Shown here piece after piece: positions 24,962-32,814 of a DNA stretch of 43,899 nucleotides; the stretch's first letter is position 1, and every line of letters begins with the position of its first letter. The position numbers were made by a program, and so were the translations under genes. Source of the stretch: a bacterium 1xD42-67 (GTDB taxonomy: Bacteria > Bacillota > Clostridia > Oscillospirales > Oscillospiraceae); contig RAYO01000003.1 of assembly GCA_003612335.1 (NCBI GenBank), positions 1 through 43,899 of the forward strand. Direction: 5' to 3'. A model generated the notes under the pieces. The model ran no database searches, had not been told where the DNA came from, and saw only the letters and a list, made by a program, of their open reading frames with translations.

Positions 24962-25192
24962 ATGAAACGACTGGTAGGCGGCGGCTTTACTGCTACGATC
25001 GGCTCTGTCTGGACCGCCTTTGCTATCCTCTATACAGACGCCCGGCTGGACGAGCTGACCGGCTGGTACGAGCCACCGGGAGAGTTCATCACGGGAGCCT
25101 TTGAATGCCTGGCAATCATTCCGCTGCTCATCGGTCTGGTCATGGTGATCGTTGGCGGCTGTATCATGTACCAGGAGCTCCGAAAGCCCTGA
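24962..25192 (+). CDS. Small two-helix membrane protein between nrdD and nrdG
   Basis: 76-aa protein with two hydrophobic segments (about residues 7-24 and 46-68) joined by a polar loop (TDARLDELTGWYEPPGE). GGAGGTGA at 24949-24956 gives the ATG at 24962; a GTG at 24953 would lie inside the ribosome site. Starts 15 bases after nrdD and ends 23 bases before nrdG, so it is part of the operon. No known ribonucleotide reductase partner resembles it; function unknown. Confidence 0.75.
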   Translation: MKRLVGGGFTATIGSVWTAFAILYTDARLDELTGWYEPPGEFITGAFECLAIIPLLIGLVMVIVGGCIMYQELRKP

Positions 25193-25215
25193 GTTTTCCG
25201 CAAGGAGGTCCTCTC

Positions 25216-25737
25216 ATGCGCTACGCCGATATTAAAAAGGTAGACGTGGCCAACGGCCCGGGGGTGCGGGTGTCCCTGTTCGTGTCCGGCTGCACCCACC
25301 GGTGCAAGGAGTGCTTCAACCCGGAGACCTGGGATTTTTCCTACGGCGACCCCTTTGGGGAGGCGGAGATCCAGCGGATCCTCTCCCTGCTGGACAAGGA
25401 CCACATCCGGGGACTGTCCCTGCTGGGGGGCGAGCCCTTCGAGCCGGCCAACCAGGAGGCCGTCCTGGCGCTGGTCCGCCGGGTCCGGGAGGCGCTGCCC
25501 GGGAAGACCGTCTGGTGCTGGTCCGGCTTCCTCTTCGAGGAGCTGGCCGCCGGGAAGGTCGGAGACCACAGCCGGGAGCTGCTGGAACAGCTGGATGTGC
25601 TGGTGGATGGCCCCTTCGTCCTGGCGAAGAAGGATCTGGGCCTCCGGTTCCGGGGGTCCAGCAACCAGCGGATCGTGGATGTGTCCGCCTCGTTGGAGGC
25701 GGGAGAGGTCCGGTTGGCAGAGGAGTATATGCAATAA
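25216..25737 (+). CDS. nrdG: Anaerobic ribonucleotide reductase activating protein (radical SAM)
   Basis: 173-aa activase that uses S-adenosylmethionine and a 4Fe-4S cluster to place the glycyl radical on NrdD. The cluster motif is CX3CX2C at Cys26/Cys30/Cys33 (SGCTHRCKECF); LLGGEPF is the Gly-rich SAM-binding motif, and VWCWSGFLFEEL and DVLVDGPF are typical of NrdG. AAGGAGG precedes the ATG; a longer frame overlaps the 76-aa gene and was rejected. Last gene of the nrdD operon. Confidence 0.95.
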   Translation: MRYADIKKVDVANGPGVRVSLFVSGCTHRCKECFNPETWDFSYGDPFGEAEIQRILSLLDKDHIRGLSLLGGEPFEPANQEAVLALVRRVREALPGKTVWCWSGFLFEELAAGKVGDHSRELLEQLDVLVDGPFVLAKKDLGLRFRGSSNQRIVDVSASLEAGEVRLAEEYMQ

Positions 25738-25740
25738 AAG

Positions 25741-25779
25741 ACGCCCATATCTCGAACTGTCATCGAGGTATGGGCGTTT
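25741..25779 (+). terminator. Terminator of the nrdD operon
   Basis: 15-bp stem (ACGCCCATATCTCGA with TCGAGGTATGGGCGT, one G-U pair) followed by TT, 3 bases after the nrdG stop. Confidence 0.75.
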
Positions 25780-25784
25780 CCATA

Positions 25785-25987
25785 TCCCCCGCAGGGCCAA
25801 GGCTCCTTTTGAAAGGAGTTGTCAGACGCGAAGCGGCTGACTGAGGATTGCGTTTTGCGAAGCAAAACATACGAAGTAGATTCAGTTTTGCAAGACCTTG
25901 CATGCTTCGCACATTTCGCCTGCGGCGAAATACGATCCTCCGCCCCAGTGTGCGCACTGGGGCACCTCCTTTCAAAAGGAGGCTTTT
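25785..25987. repeat. ~200-bp palindromic MITE-like element, copy A
   Basis: Bounded by CCCCCGCAGGGCCAAGG at one end and AAAAGG-type hairpins at both ends (TCCTTTTGAAAGGA and CTCCTTTCAAAAGGAG). Inside are further small stem-loops (GTTTTGCGAAGCAAAAC, TTTCGCCTGCGGCGAAA) and the heptamer-like GAGGATTGCG / CGATCCTC. The reverse complement of copy B (28482-28671) aligns along its whole length. The right end carries CCTCCTT / AAGGAGG followed by CTTTTTT, so it also acts as a terminator-like sequence facing right. No open reading frame. Confidence 0.8.
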
Positions 25988-25999
25988 TTGCGCTCTGAA

Positions 26000-26590
26000 T
26001 CAGATACAGGCCAGCGGCGGGCCGTCCAGTTCGATCACGGTGTCGGCGGCGGCGAGGACGGCCGGCTCGTGGCTGACCAGCAGGATGGGGACCGGGAGGG
26101 CGCGCAGCCGCTCCAGGATGCGCAGGGCCCGGGGCAGATCCACGCCGGCGAAGGGCTCATCCAGGAGATAGAGCTTCGCATCCAGGGCCAGACACCGGGC
26201 CAGAGCCAGCCGCCGCCCCATCCCCCCGGACAGAGCGGCGGGCCAGGTCCCCTCCTCCCCTTCCAGCTCCACCAGGGCCAGCAGGGCGGGGACCTCTCCC
26301 CAGCGCTCCTTGGGCAGGACGTCGGTCAGGTGCTGTCCTGCCGTCCGCCAGGGGAGGAGGCGGTCCTCCTGGAAGAGCAGGGCGGTCTTTTGGGGGGAGA
26401 TCCCCTCGACCGAGCCGTTCTGGGGCCTCTCCAGCCCCGCCAGCACCCGGAGGAGGGTGGTCTTGCCGCACCCAGAGGGCCCGCTGAGGGCGGTGACGCC
26501 GCGCTCCGGGATGCGGAGAGAGGATCGGTCCAGGACCGCCCTGTCTCCGAAAGAGAGGCTCAGCTCCCTGCAGAGGATCAAGTCCTCCAC
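26000..26590 (-). CDS. ABC transporter ATP-binding protein (SsuB/TauB-like)
   Basis: 196-aa nucleotide-binding subunit, short for the family (usually 230-260) but complete in motifs: Walker [10 protein letters not shown] at 37-45, Q-loop [11 protein letters not shown] (Gln74), signature [13 protein letters not shown] from 120, Walker B LYLLDEP at 140-146, and switch His174. The start is probably the GTG at 26590, overlapping the permease end by 13 bases; a TTG at 26581 is possible, and there is no ATG near. Translation is likely coupled. Substrate follows the binding protein, a SsuA/NitT/TauT-type molecule, not identifiable from sequence. Confidence 0.9.
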   Translation of the reverse strand: MEDLILCRELSLSFGDRAVLDRSSLRIPERGVTALSGPSGCGKTTLLRVLAGLERPQNGSVEGISPQKTALLFQEDRLLPWRTAGQHLTDVLPKERWGEVPALLALVELEGEEGTWPAALSGGMGRRLALARCLALDAKLYLLDEPFAGVDLPRALRILERLRALPVPILLVSHEPAVLAAADTVIELDGPPLACI

Positions 26591-27360
26591 CCCCTTCCCC
26601 ACCGGGCCAGACAAGCCCGGAGCAGCCGCTCCAATACCAGGCTCAGGGCCACGGTCACCGCCGTCCAGGCAAAGAGCTCCGGGATGTCCAGATAGTATTT
26701 GGTATAGTAGATCTGCTGGCCCAGAGAGGGCTCGGGCAGACAGAGGACCTCCGCCGCCACCCCCGACTTCCAGGCCAGTCCCCCGGCGGTGGTGAGGGCG
26801 GAGAGGATATGGGGGCGCAGAGAGGGCAGGTAGATCAGGACAACAGTCTTCCGCCAGGAGAAACGATAGCATCGAGCCAGCTCCAGCAGCTTTTCGTCCA
26901 CCGCCTGGATTCCCCGGGACAGGCTGTCCCACACCACAGGGACCACCATCAGGGCTGAGATCGCTGCCGGCACGGCGTCCCGCCCGGTCCACAGCAGGAT
27001 CAGCAGGATGAAGGAGGCCACCGGCGCCGCCCGTACTACCCGGATGGCGGGGGAGAGGATACGGTCCGCCCAGGGGGAGGCGCAGGTGAGGCTGGCCAGC
27101 AGGGCCCCGAGCACGATCCCTGTCCCCAGCCCCAGGGCGATCCGACCCAGGGAAGCCAGCACCGTCCTCCAGAACTCCTCTGTCCCGACCAGGGCCACCA
27201 GAGCGTTCCAAACGGAGATGGGGTAGGGCAGGAGCAGTTCGTTGCCCCTCCCATCCACCCTCCGGTCCACCAAGAAGGCGCAGACCTGCCAGGTCCCCAG
27301 CCAGAAGGCGGGGGCCGGCAGGGCAGACAGGGACTTTTTCAGGGGCTCAGCCCACCCCAT
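26578..27360 (-). CDS. ABC transporter permease (SsuC/TauC-like)
   Basis: 260-aa inner-membrane permease with about six helices and the BPD-type coupling loop ([20 protein letters not shown], an EAA-like motif). The N-terminus has [17 protein letters not shown], a motif seen in SsuC/TauC proteins. The ATG at 27360 overlaps the binding-protein gene end by 14 bases and lacks a good Shine-Dalgarno, so it is presumably translationally coupled. Upstream frame extension was rejected because it runs into the binding-protein coding region. Confidence 0.9.
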   Translation of the reverse strand: MGWAEPLKKSLSALPAPAFWLGTWQVCAFLVDRRVDGRGNELLLPYPISVWNALVALVGTEEFWRTVLASLGRIALGLGTGIVLGALLASLTCASPWADRILSPAIRVVRAAPVASFILLILLWTGRDAVPAAISALMVVPVVWDSLSRGIQAVDEKLLELARCYRFSWRKTVVLIYLPSLRPHILSALTTAGGLAWKSGVAAEVLCLPEPSLGQQIYYTKYYLDIPELFAWTAVTVALSLVLERLLRACLARWGRGWRT

Positions 27361-28441
27361 AGTAGAAGGAGTCGTAGGGCAGGCCGCCGCCGATGGACTC
27401 GGGGGCCGCCTGGAAGAGGATCTCATAGTAGTCCTCCAGCATGTCCTTCATCTCCGGGCCAGTGACAAAGGTGAGGGAGCACTGGGGGATGGCCTTCTCC
27501 GCCACCTTCTCGTTGGGCAGGATCCCCAGCTCCACCGCCAAGGCAGCGGCATCAGACAGGTTGCCCTCCCCCGACACGAAGGAGATGGAGTCGCCGTACA
27601 GGTCGAGGAAAGCCTCGATCAGGGCGGGATCGCTCTTCTCGATGAACTCGGTGCGGGCCACCAGACAGCCCATGGGCAGCTCGGTGCCCTCCAGGTCCTT
27701 CCAGGCGTCGGACAGGGAGATCGCCTCCCGGACGCCGCTGTCCTGGACCATCAGGGCGGTGGCGGCGGGGACGGGGAGCATGCAGATCCCCGCATCAGAG
27801 GAGGTCATCTTGGCGGTGATCTCCTGGGGGGTGAGCCATTCAATGTTGACCTCAGCCAGGTCCATGTTGGTGCTGGCCAGCAGATGATCCAGGATGTGCT
27901 CCGGGTTGGCTCCCTTGGTGTTGGAAGGGCAGTACAGCGTCCTGCCCGCCAGGTCGGCGATGGAGTGGACGGTGTCCCCCTTCTCCAGGATATAGAGCAC
28001 CCCCAGGGTGTTGACGGCCAGCACCTGGATCGCCCCGTCGCTCTTGGCGTACAGGTTGGCGGCCACGTTGGTGGCCACGGCGGCGATGTCGGCGTCGCCA
28101 TTGATCAGGGCGTTGGTGACCTCCTGGTTGTCGGTGACGATGGTGCTGTCCAGGACGAAGGGCATATCGGGATAGGCGTTCTCGGCGGAGTAGTACTCCA
28201 TCAGCCAGGAGGCGCCCACCCCGGTGGGCCCGGAGAGAGCCATGAACTTGATGACAGGGGCGTCCGTCTCGGGAACGGACGAGTCGGCGGAGCTGTCCTG
28301 CCCGGAGCCGTCCGGCTGGCTGGAGCTGGGACCGGGTACAGAGGAGCCGGAGCTCCCCTCGGGTGCCTTCTTGGGCCCGCAGCCCGCCAGCAGGGACAGG
28401 GCCAAGGCGGCAGTGAGGAGCAGAGAGAGGGTGCGTTTCAT
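27347..28441 (-). CDS. ABC transporter substrate-binding lipoprotein
   Basis: 364-aa lipid-anchored periplasmic-type binding protein of the NMT1/SsuA/TauA fold. The signal peptide ends in lipobox LLAGC with Cys21. A Ser/Gly/Pro-rich linker (about 25-60) precedes the type II binding domain, which has NGDADIAAVATNVAANLYA and DLAGRTLYCPSNTKGANPEH, typical of this family. Ligand unknown (sulfonate, pyrimidine or similar aromatic/organic compounds are possible). First gene of the three-gene uptake operon, preceded by repeat copy B and the Crp/Fnr gene. AAAGGAAG upstream of the ATG. Confidence 0.92.
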   Translation of the reverse strand: MKRTLSLLLTAALALSLLAGCGPKKAPEGSSGSSVPGPSSSQPDGSGQDSSADSSVPETDAPVIKFMALSGPTGVGASWLMEYYSAENAYPDMPFVLDSTIVTDNQEVTNALINGDADIAAVATNVAANLYAKSDGAIQVLAVNTLGVLYILEKGDTVHSIADLAGRTLYCPSNTKGANPEHILDHLLASTNMDLAEVNIEWLTPQEITAKMTSSDAGICMLPVPAATALMVQDSGVREAISLSDAWKDLEGTELPMGCLVARTEFIEKSDPALIEAFLDLYGDSISFVSGEGNLSDAAALAVELGILPNEKVAEKAIPQCSLTFVTGPEMKDMLEDYYEILFQAAPESIGGGLPYDSFYYGVG

Positions 28442-28481
28442 AACGATCTTCCTTTCAGAGTATGGTTTGCAGGTTTAGGAC

Positions 28482-28671
28482 AAAAGCCTCCTTTGGAAAG
28501 GAGGTGGCATCCGCGAAGCGGATGACGGAGGATCGTGTTTCGCGAAGCGAAACATACGAAGTATACAAGCTCCAAAACAAGGTTTATTTCATACATTTTG
28601 CTTCGCAAAATACAATCCCCACCGGCTTCGCCGGGAGCCCCTTTCAAAAGGGGCCTTGGCCCTGCGGGGGA
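28482..28671. repeat. ~190-bp palindromic MITE-like element, copy B
   Basis: Inverted relative of copy A: AAAAGCCTCCTTTGGAAAGG at the left end, CCTTTCAAAAGGGGCCTTGG then CCCTGCGGGGGA at the right, with GTTTCGCGAAGCGAAAC and ATTTTGCTTCGCAAAAT stem-loops inside. Copies A and B lie on either side of the ABC operon. It fills the gap between the Crp/Fnr stop codon and the binding-protein gene. Confidence 0.8.
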
Positions 28672-28676
28672 CAGGG

Positions 28677-29327
28677 TCACAGCACCATCTCCAGGCCTGT
28701 GGGATCGGCGATTGTGATGGTCTTGCCCTTCCGGGTGATGAGGCCGCTGTCCTCTAGGGCGGAGAAGGCCCGGTAGAGGGAGGCCCGGCTCACCCCCAGC
28801 CGCTGGGAGAGCTGGGTGGCGGAGCAGGTGAGCTCTCCCGCTCCGCTGGAGAGCAGGTAGCGGGCCAGCTTGCCCTCCGCTCCCGGCTGGGCCAGGGTCT
28901 GGAGCCGCCCGGAGAGGAACCGGATCCGCCCGGTGAGGTAACGCAGATAGTTTTCCCGAATCTGACCGTATCCAGCCAGCAGACGGTCGATCAGTCCCTG
29001 CTCCAGCATGAGGCACCGGCCGGGCCCTTTGGCGGTGATGGTGGCGGCGAACTCGGGCTCGTCGCTGTACAGGGCAGCGGCGCCAAACAGGTCCCCCGGC
29101 CCCAGCACGCTGACGGACAGCGTCCCCTTCGTCACCTGGAGCTGGCCCGACAGCACCACCCCCAGACAGCGGCGGAAGTGGATGGGGTCGTAGACCACCT
29201 GGCCGGGCTGGAGCTCCGCACGTCCAGCCTCCTGGATCAGGCGGCACAGCAGTTCCTCCTCCACGCCCCGGAAGAGGGGACAGGCGGACAGCAGAGCGGT
29301 CTCCTCTTTCGTAAGCGGCAAGGGCAT
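28677..29327 (-). CDS. Crp/Fnr-family transcriptional regulator
   Basis: 216-aa regulator. The N-terminal cyclic-nucleotide-like sensor domain (about 15-125) contains GVVLSGQLQVTKGTLSVSVLGPGDLFGAAALYSDEP; the C-terminal winged helix has TQLSQRLGVSRASLYRAFSALEDSGLITRKG. There are few cysteines and no FNR-type Fe-S cluster motif, so the signal is unknown. Start is ATG 29327 or GTG 29330; the ribosome site (TTTGAGGT) is close to both. Its promoter is a perfect consensus, with an operator-like dyad between it and the start. Location suggests it controls the ABC operon on the same strand. Confidence 0.9.
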   Translation of the reverse strand: MPLPLTKEETALLSACPLFRGVEEELLCRLIQEAGRAELQPGQVVYDPIHFRRCLGVVLSGQLQVTKGTLSVSVLGPGDLFGAAALYSDEPEFAATITAKGPGRCLMLEQGLIDRLLAGYGQIRENYLRYLTGRIRFLSGRLQTLAQPGAEGKLARYLLSSGAGELTCSATQLSQRLGVSRASLYRAFSALEDSGLITRKGKTITIADPTGLEMVL

Positions 29328-29333
29328 CACCTC

Positions 29334-29358
29334 AAAACTGTCTTATTTGAGACGTTTT
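29334..29358. promoter_or_regulatory. Operator-like dyad in the Crp/Fnr leader
   Basis: AAAAC..GTCT / AGAC.GTTTT arms surround a 6-base centre (core GTCTTATTTGAGAC at 29340-29353), near-symmetrical apart from one inserted base. It lies between the -10 element and the start codon, the position expected for autorepression by the Crp/Fnr protein. Confidence 0.5.
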
Positions 29359-29360
29359 AA

Positions 29361-29389
29361 ATTATACAGCAGCGGGTAAAAAATGTCAA
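29361..29389 (-). promoter_or_regulatory. Consensus promoter of the Crp/Fnr gene
   Basis: Minus strand TTGACA (29389-29384), 17-bp spacer, TATAAT (29366-29361): exact sigma-A consensus at both hexamers with optimal spacing. Confidence 0.9.
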
Positions 29390-29432
29390 CCCCGGCGACA
29401 GAAACATCGCCGGGGGCGATCATCATATCGGT

Positions 29433-29993
29433 TTATTCGTAGTACTCCACCAGCTCAAAAGCTCCGATGGCCTGGCAGGTATCGCAGATGTCGGGCCGCT
29501 CCTCAAACACCGCGCCGCAGAACTGGCAGCGGTAGCCGGTCTTCTTCTGCCGGGGGCTGGGCTCCGCCCGGGTGGGGGCATGGGCCTGCTCGGGGGAGGT
29601 CTGAGCCAGCTTCGCCAGCAGGGTCATGAAGCGGCCCTCGTGGTCTCGCTCGATGGCGGCCACCTTTTCGAACATGACGGCGATATCCTCCAGCCCTTCT
29701 TCCCGGGCCTGGGCGGCAAAGTCTGGATACATATCGTGCCACTCGCTGTATTCCCCCATGGCAGCCTGGGTCAGACACTCCTTGGTGTCAGCAGGCTTGC
29801 CATAGAGCTGCTCGAACCAGAACTTGGCGTGCATCATCTCGTTTTTTGCCATCTGCTCAAAGGCGGCGGCGATCTCCTCGTCTCCGTTGGCCCGGGCGGC
29901 CATAGCAAAATAGGTGTACTTGTTGCGGGCGATGGATTCCCCCGCCAGGGCCTTGCGGAGGTTCTCCGCAGTTTTGGTATCCTTGATGTCCAT
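29433..29993 (-). CDS. rbr: Rubrerythrin
   Basis: 186-aa non-haem iron peroxidase that protects anaerobes from hydrogen peroxide. Ferritin-like diiron domain: Glu19, Glu52 with His55 (EMMH) and Glu115 with His118 (ERDH) supply ligands. C-terminal rubredoxin-type domain: Cys156/Cys159 and Cys170/Cys173 (CQFC, CDTC). AGGAGGAAGC precedes the ATG. A 35-codon gene ends 16 bases upstream, making a likely two-gene unit downstream of the SUFU/TPR gene. Confidence 0.96.
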   Translation of the reverse strand: MDIKDTKTAENLRKALAGESIARNKYTYFAMAARANGDEEIAAAFEQMAKNEMMHAKFWFEQLYGKPADTKECLTQAAMGEYSEWHDMYPDFAAQAREEGLEDIAVMFEKVAAIERDHEGRFMTLLAKLAQTSPEQAHAPTRAEPSPRQKKTGYRCQFCGAVFEERPDICDTCQAIGAFELVEYYE

Positions 29994-30009
29994 GTCTGCT
30001 TCCTCCTGT

Positions 30010-30117
30010 TCAGTTTAAAAATAGATGGAATAAAAAAGGTGTGAGGCAGATCACGATCGCACCTGCGATGCAAACGGTGAACACATATATGACTTTCTTG
30101 CGTTCCTCTTCATTCAT
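30010..30117 (-). CDS. 35-aa single-helix membrane protein
   Basis: Short gene with a strong ribosome site (GGGAGGAACGAA) before ATG. The protein starts MNEEERKKVIYVF and continues as one hydrophobic helix (about residues 9-33, including VCIAGAIVICLTPFLFHLF). Charged N-terminus in the cytoplasm, single span. It ends 16 bases before rubrerythrin and begins 35 bases after the SUFU/TPR gene stop. Evidence is ribosome site, membrane character and position; no family is known to me. Confidence 0.65.
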   Translation of the reverse strand: MNEEERKKVIYVFTVCIAGAIVICLTPFLFHLFLN

Positions 30118-30152
30118 TTCGTTCCTCCCTTGATGGAATATGTAAGATCGTG

Positions 30153-31529
30153 TCAGTCATCCTCATACAGCTCGGGCCGGAACACTCCGTCCTCCCCCCG
30201 GCTCCAGGCGGTGCCGGGCTCGGAGTCCAGCAGGGGGATCACGTCCGGGTCGTAGTTGCAGATGGTGTTCAGGGCGTAGACGCCGGAGCGGTCCGGGTCG
30301 TCCATGTAGGTGCCGCTCTCATCCCCGGCGGTGAAGCGCCAGCCGCTGTCCCAGGCCTCATCCCCGGCGTCGGGCTCCTCCCGGTAGCAGTAGCCCACGG
30401 GGGCCCCGTCCACCACGATGCGGTCGGTGGCGATGCAGCCCTGGGGGCCGTCGCCCTGATAGACCTCCTTCAGCTCGGTCTGGGGGATGGCGAACCGCTT
30501 TTGGGGCAGGTCGGCGCAGACGCTCTCCCGGTGGACATCTACCACCGCCAGCTGCTGGGGGGTGAACCGGTCCAGCAGCTCCTGAGCGTCATGGGCCAGC
30601 TTGAACTGCATCTCCTCGAAGGTGAGGGGGATCATCTGGTAGAAGTTCACCTCGTCCCCGCCGGGGAGGGGGCAGCACACCGCCTCGTCGTCGAAGCCCT
30701 GGGGCTGGGTGAGGACCAGGCCGCACAGTCTGGTGTTGTCCGCGAAGGGGGCGTCGTCGGGGTTGGCCACAGTGTGGCCCCAGCCCAGCCAGCCGTCCTC
30801 GTTGATAGGCAGGCGGGCCAGAATCTTCAGCCAGCGGATGGGCCAGTACCACTCCTCGCCCTCCTGGCCGATTTTCCAGTCGGGGGGCAGGGTGACGATG
30901 ATCTCCGCCCGCTCCAGCTTTCGATCAGCCAGCTCCTCGGGCACGTTCATCCGGTGGGCCCCCATGCCGAAGGTGGACAGGACGTAGTAATTCCGCTCCG
31001 GCGTGGGCTTCATGATGTAGATATCCACGTGGATATCGGGGGACATGATCTCGTGAAACACGTTGTCGCAGGGGCCGAAATACCGCTCCAGGTGGGCCTC
31101 CACCGCCTCCCAGTCCTCCTGGGCGTACATCTCTGGGTGGCACTCCCTGGCGGCGATGTACTTCTCGCACTCTTTGATAAAAAACTCCGTGTCCGCGTCC
31201 TCGGGGTCCAGCTCCCTGGCCCGCTGGAAGCAGGACAGGGCCTCCTTCTCACGGTCCTGGTAGAACAGGGAGTAGCCCAGGCGGTAGTGCCACAGGGGGT
31301 CGTCCTGGCCCTCATCCGCCACGGAGCGCAGCAGCTCCTCCGCCCGCTCCAGCTGGGACTTGCCCTCCTCCTTGTCCAGGTCGGCGATGTTGTTGTAGGC
31401 CCGGGCCAGCTGGCAGGTGAGGGTATAGTCCAGTTTTTGGGTGTTGGACAGCTCCTCCAGACAGTTGATGATCTTCTGATATTCGTCATCCTGGTGCCAT
31501 TTGTCCAGGGCAGATAATAGATCGTTCAT
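30153..31529 (-). CDS. TPR - SUFU - DUF2185 (Imm33-like) protein
   Basis: 458-aa soluble three-module protein. Residues ~1-135: TPR-like helices (ARAYNNIADLDKEEGKSQLE; WHYRLGYSLFYQDREKEALS). Residues ~140-335: Suppressor-of-fused (SUFU) domain, with HVDIYIMKPTPERNYYVLST, GMGAHRMNVPEEL and WPIRWLKILARLPINEDGWL. Residues ~365-455: DUF2185, with the ending CIATDRIVVDGAPVGYCYRE and GWRFTAGDESGTYMDD. In bacteria SUFU and DUF2185 are known as immunity-protein domains of polymorphic toxin systems. The TPR start resembles that of the 505-aa gene at 35462. The start at 31529 has AGAAGGTG upstream; the longer frame reads through a palindromic repeat and was rejected. Confidence 0.88.
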   Translation of the reverse strand: MNDLLSALDKWHQDDEYQKIINCLEELSNTQKLDYTLTCQLARAYNNIADLDKEEGKSQLERAEELLRSVADEGQDDPLWHYRLGYSLFYQDREKEALSCFQRARELDPEDADTEFFIKECEKYIAARECHPEMYAQEDWEAVEAHLERYFGPCDNVFHEIMSPDIHVDIYIMKPTPERNYYVLSTFGMGAHRMNVPEELADRKLERAEIIVTLPPDWKIGQEGEEWYWPIRWLKILARLPINEDGWLGWGHTVANPDDAPFADNTRLCGLVLTQPQGFDDEAVCCPLPGGDEVNFYQMIPLTFEEMQFKLAHDAQELLDRFTPQQLAVVDVHRESVCADLPQKRFAIPQTELKEVYQGDGPQGCIATDRIVVDGAPVGYCYREEPDAGDEAWDSGWRFTAGDESGTYMDDPDRSGVYALNTICNYDPDVIPLLDSEPGTAWSRGEDGVFRPELYEDD

Positions 31530-31552
31530 TTTGGAACACCTTCTTGATATTT

Positions 31553-31621
31553 GTGGGGCGCGACGACCTCGGCGCGCCGGTACATATTTTGATGCGGCGT
31601 GCCCGGTGGTCACGCCCTACG
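31553..31621. repeat. Palindromic intergenic repeat between the SUFU and DUF4261 genes
   Basis: GTGGGGCGCGACGACC with CGGCGCGCC on one side and GGCGTGCCCGGTGGTC with ACGCCCTACG on the other form an imperfect inverted repeat. The motif GTAGGGCGTGACCACC followed by CGCC resembles a repeat family often seen between genes in these bacteria. Confidence 0.65.
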
Positions 31622-31638
31622 CAGGGAGATACGTTTGA

Positions 31639-32721
31639 TCAAAACCCGATCTTCAGGGACATGCCCTCCACGTTGACCCCCTCGGACCGGGTGATGTGGA
31701 GCTTCTGCTCGGCGGTGTAGCCCAAAGTCTCTCCGTCCTGGAGGGTGACGTCCTCCTCAATCAGATAGCCGGAGACATTCAGCAGCAGCTCGTGGACGTC
31801 CCTGGGGGACTGCTGGCTGTCCCGAATCTCCAGCTCGTCCTTGCCGAAGGCCCGCAGGCCGTTGGTCCAGCCGCAGATACCCTTCTCGTACTGGACCAGC
31901 CCCACGAAGACCAGGTCCAGCAGGGGCAGATGGCCCTCCTTCAGGTCCTCAGAGACCCGGATGAAGTAGTCGGGCAGCCAGACGGTGCCGTTGGTGTACA
32001 CACCCAGGGCGTTGGGGGCCTTGAGCAGGGTGGACACCAGCTTCACATACAGCTCCCCCCGGGCTCTGGGCGGGTGCTCCTTGTCGATCACCGCGATCAT
32101 CACGTGGGCCGTGTGGTCCCGGGCGGCGGCGAGGGCGTTCTCCTTGTCCATAAAATTGCTGTTGGCCCAGTACTCCGCCTCGCCGTCGGGGACGGGGGCC
32201 TCCATCAGGGAGGCTGCCACAGTCATGCCGTCCACATCGAAGACCGCCACGGTCTTGTCGTCGTTCTCTTCGGCCTGTTCCCCGTCTGTGGGGGGATAGT
32301 CGATGTCCCAGTCGGCTTTCAGCTGCTGCTTGAAGGCCTCCAGGTCCCACTCCGGAGTGGACAGGAGCACAAAGCCGGCGAAGGGCCCGGCGGACGCCTC
32401 CTCCTTGGCCCGGTCCATCCAGTACTGGCGGATCATCTCCACCATGGCCTCACACTTCTTTTGGGCGTTGGCAGGGTCGTAGGGCTCCATCTCGCTGAAG
32501 GTGTGGCCGCAGGTCTCCAGGGTCTCGGTGTCCTCAAAGCCGCACACCCCCACCAGCCACTTGCCCAGCAGGGACTTTTTGTATTTGAGGATATAATAGT
32601 GGCAGTCGTGGAGGTCGAACTCCCCCGCGATCTCGATCTTGGCCGGGGCCTTGCCCAGTTCCTGGGGATGGGCCAGCCACTCCGTCATGGCGGCCACTGC
32701 CGCCTGCTGCTGATTTGTCAT
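31639..32721 (-). CDS. DUF4261-domain protein
   Basis: 360-aa cytosolic protein. Residues ~115-355 resemble DUF4261: GFVLLSTPEWDLEAFKQQL, VAVFDVDGMTVAASLMEAPV, then a HVMIAVI strand and VYTNGTVWLPDYFIRV. The first ~110 residues form a separate small domain (HDCHYYILKYKKSLLGKWLV, then GVCGFEDTETLETCGH) that I do not recognise. The ATG at 32721 follows AGGAGGATCG. The frame's longer upstream version runs into the palindromic repeat and is rejected. Second to last in the five-gene array; function unknown, possibly immunity-related by context. Confidence 0.82.
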   Translation of the reverse strand: MTNQQQAAVAAMTEWLAHPQELGKAPAKIEIAGEFDLHDCHYYILKYKKSLLGKWLVGVCGFEDTETLETCGHTFSEMEPYDPANAQKKCEAMVEMIRQYWMDRAKEEASAGPFAGFVLLSTPEWDLEAFKQQLKADWDIDYPPTDGEQAEENDDKTVAVFDVDGMTVAASLMEAPVPDGEAEYWANSNFMDKENALAAARDHTAHVMIAVIDKEHPPRARGELYVKLVSTLLKAPNALGVYTNGTVWLPDYFIRVSEDLKEGHLPLLDLVFVGLVQYEKGICGWTNGLRAFGKDELEIRDSQQSPRDVHELLLNVSGYLIEEDVTLQDGETLGYTAEQKLHITRSEGVNVEGMSLKIGF

Positions 32722-32746
32722 ATCGTCGATCCTCCTGTTTTCGATA

Positions 32747-32814
32747 TAGGGGCGGATATCCTCCGCCCATCCATACATGGTCTGTTCCATGAGGGCGGAT
32801 GATATCCGCCCCTA
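32747..32814. repeat. Palindromic repeat at the end of the 423-aa gene
   Basis: 22-bp arms (TAGGGGCGGATATCCTCC to GCCC and its inverted partner, one mismatch) separated by 24 bases. The right arm supplies the stop codon of the gene ending at 32812, suggesting it inserted there. The arms match the TAGGGGCGGAT intergenic repeat family. Confidence 0.8.

Noticed and set aside
25738-25999. Coding potential in the nrdG-ABC gap
   Set aside because: Occupied by a terminator and the palindromic element; short frames there read through hairpins.
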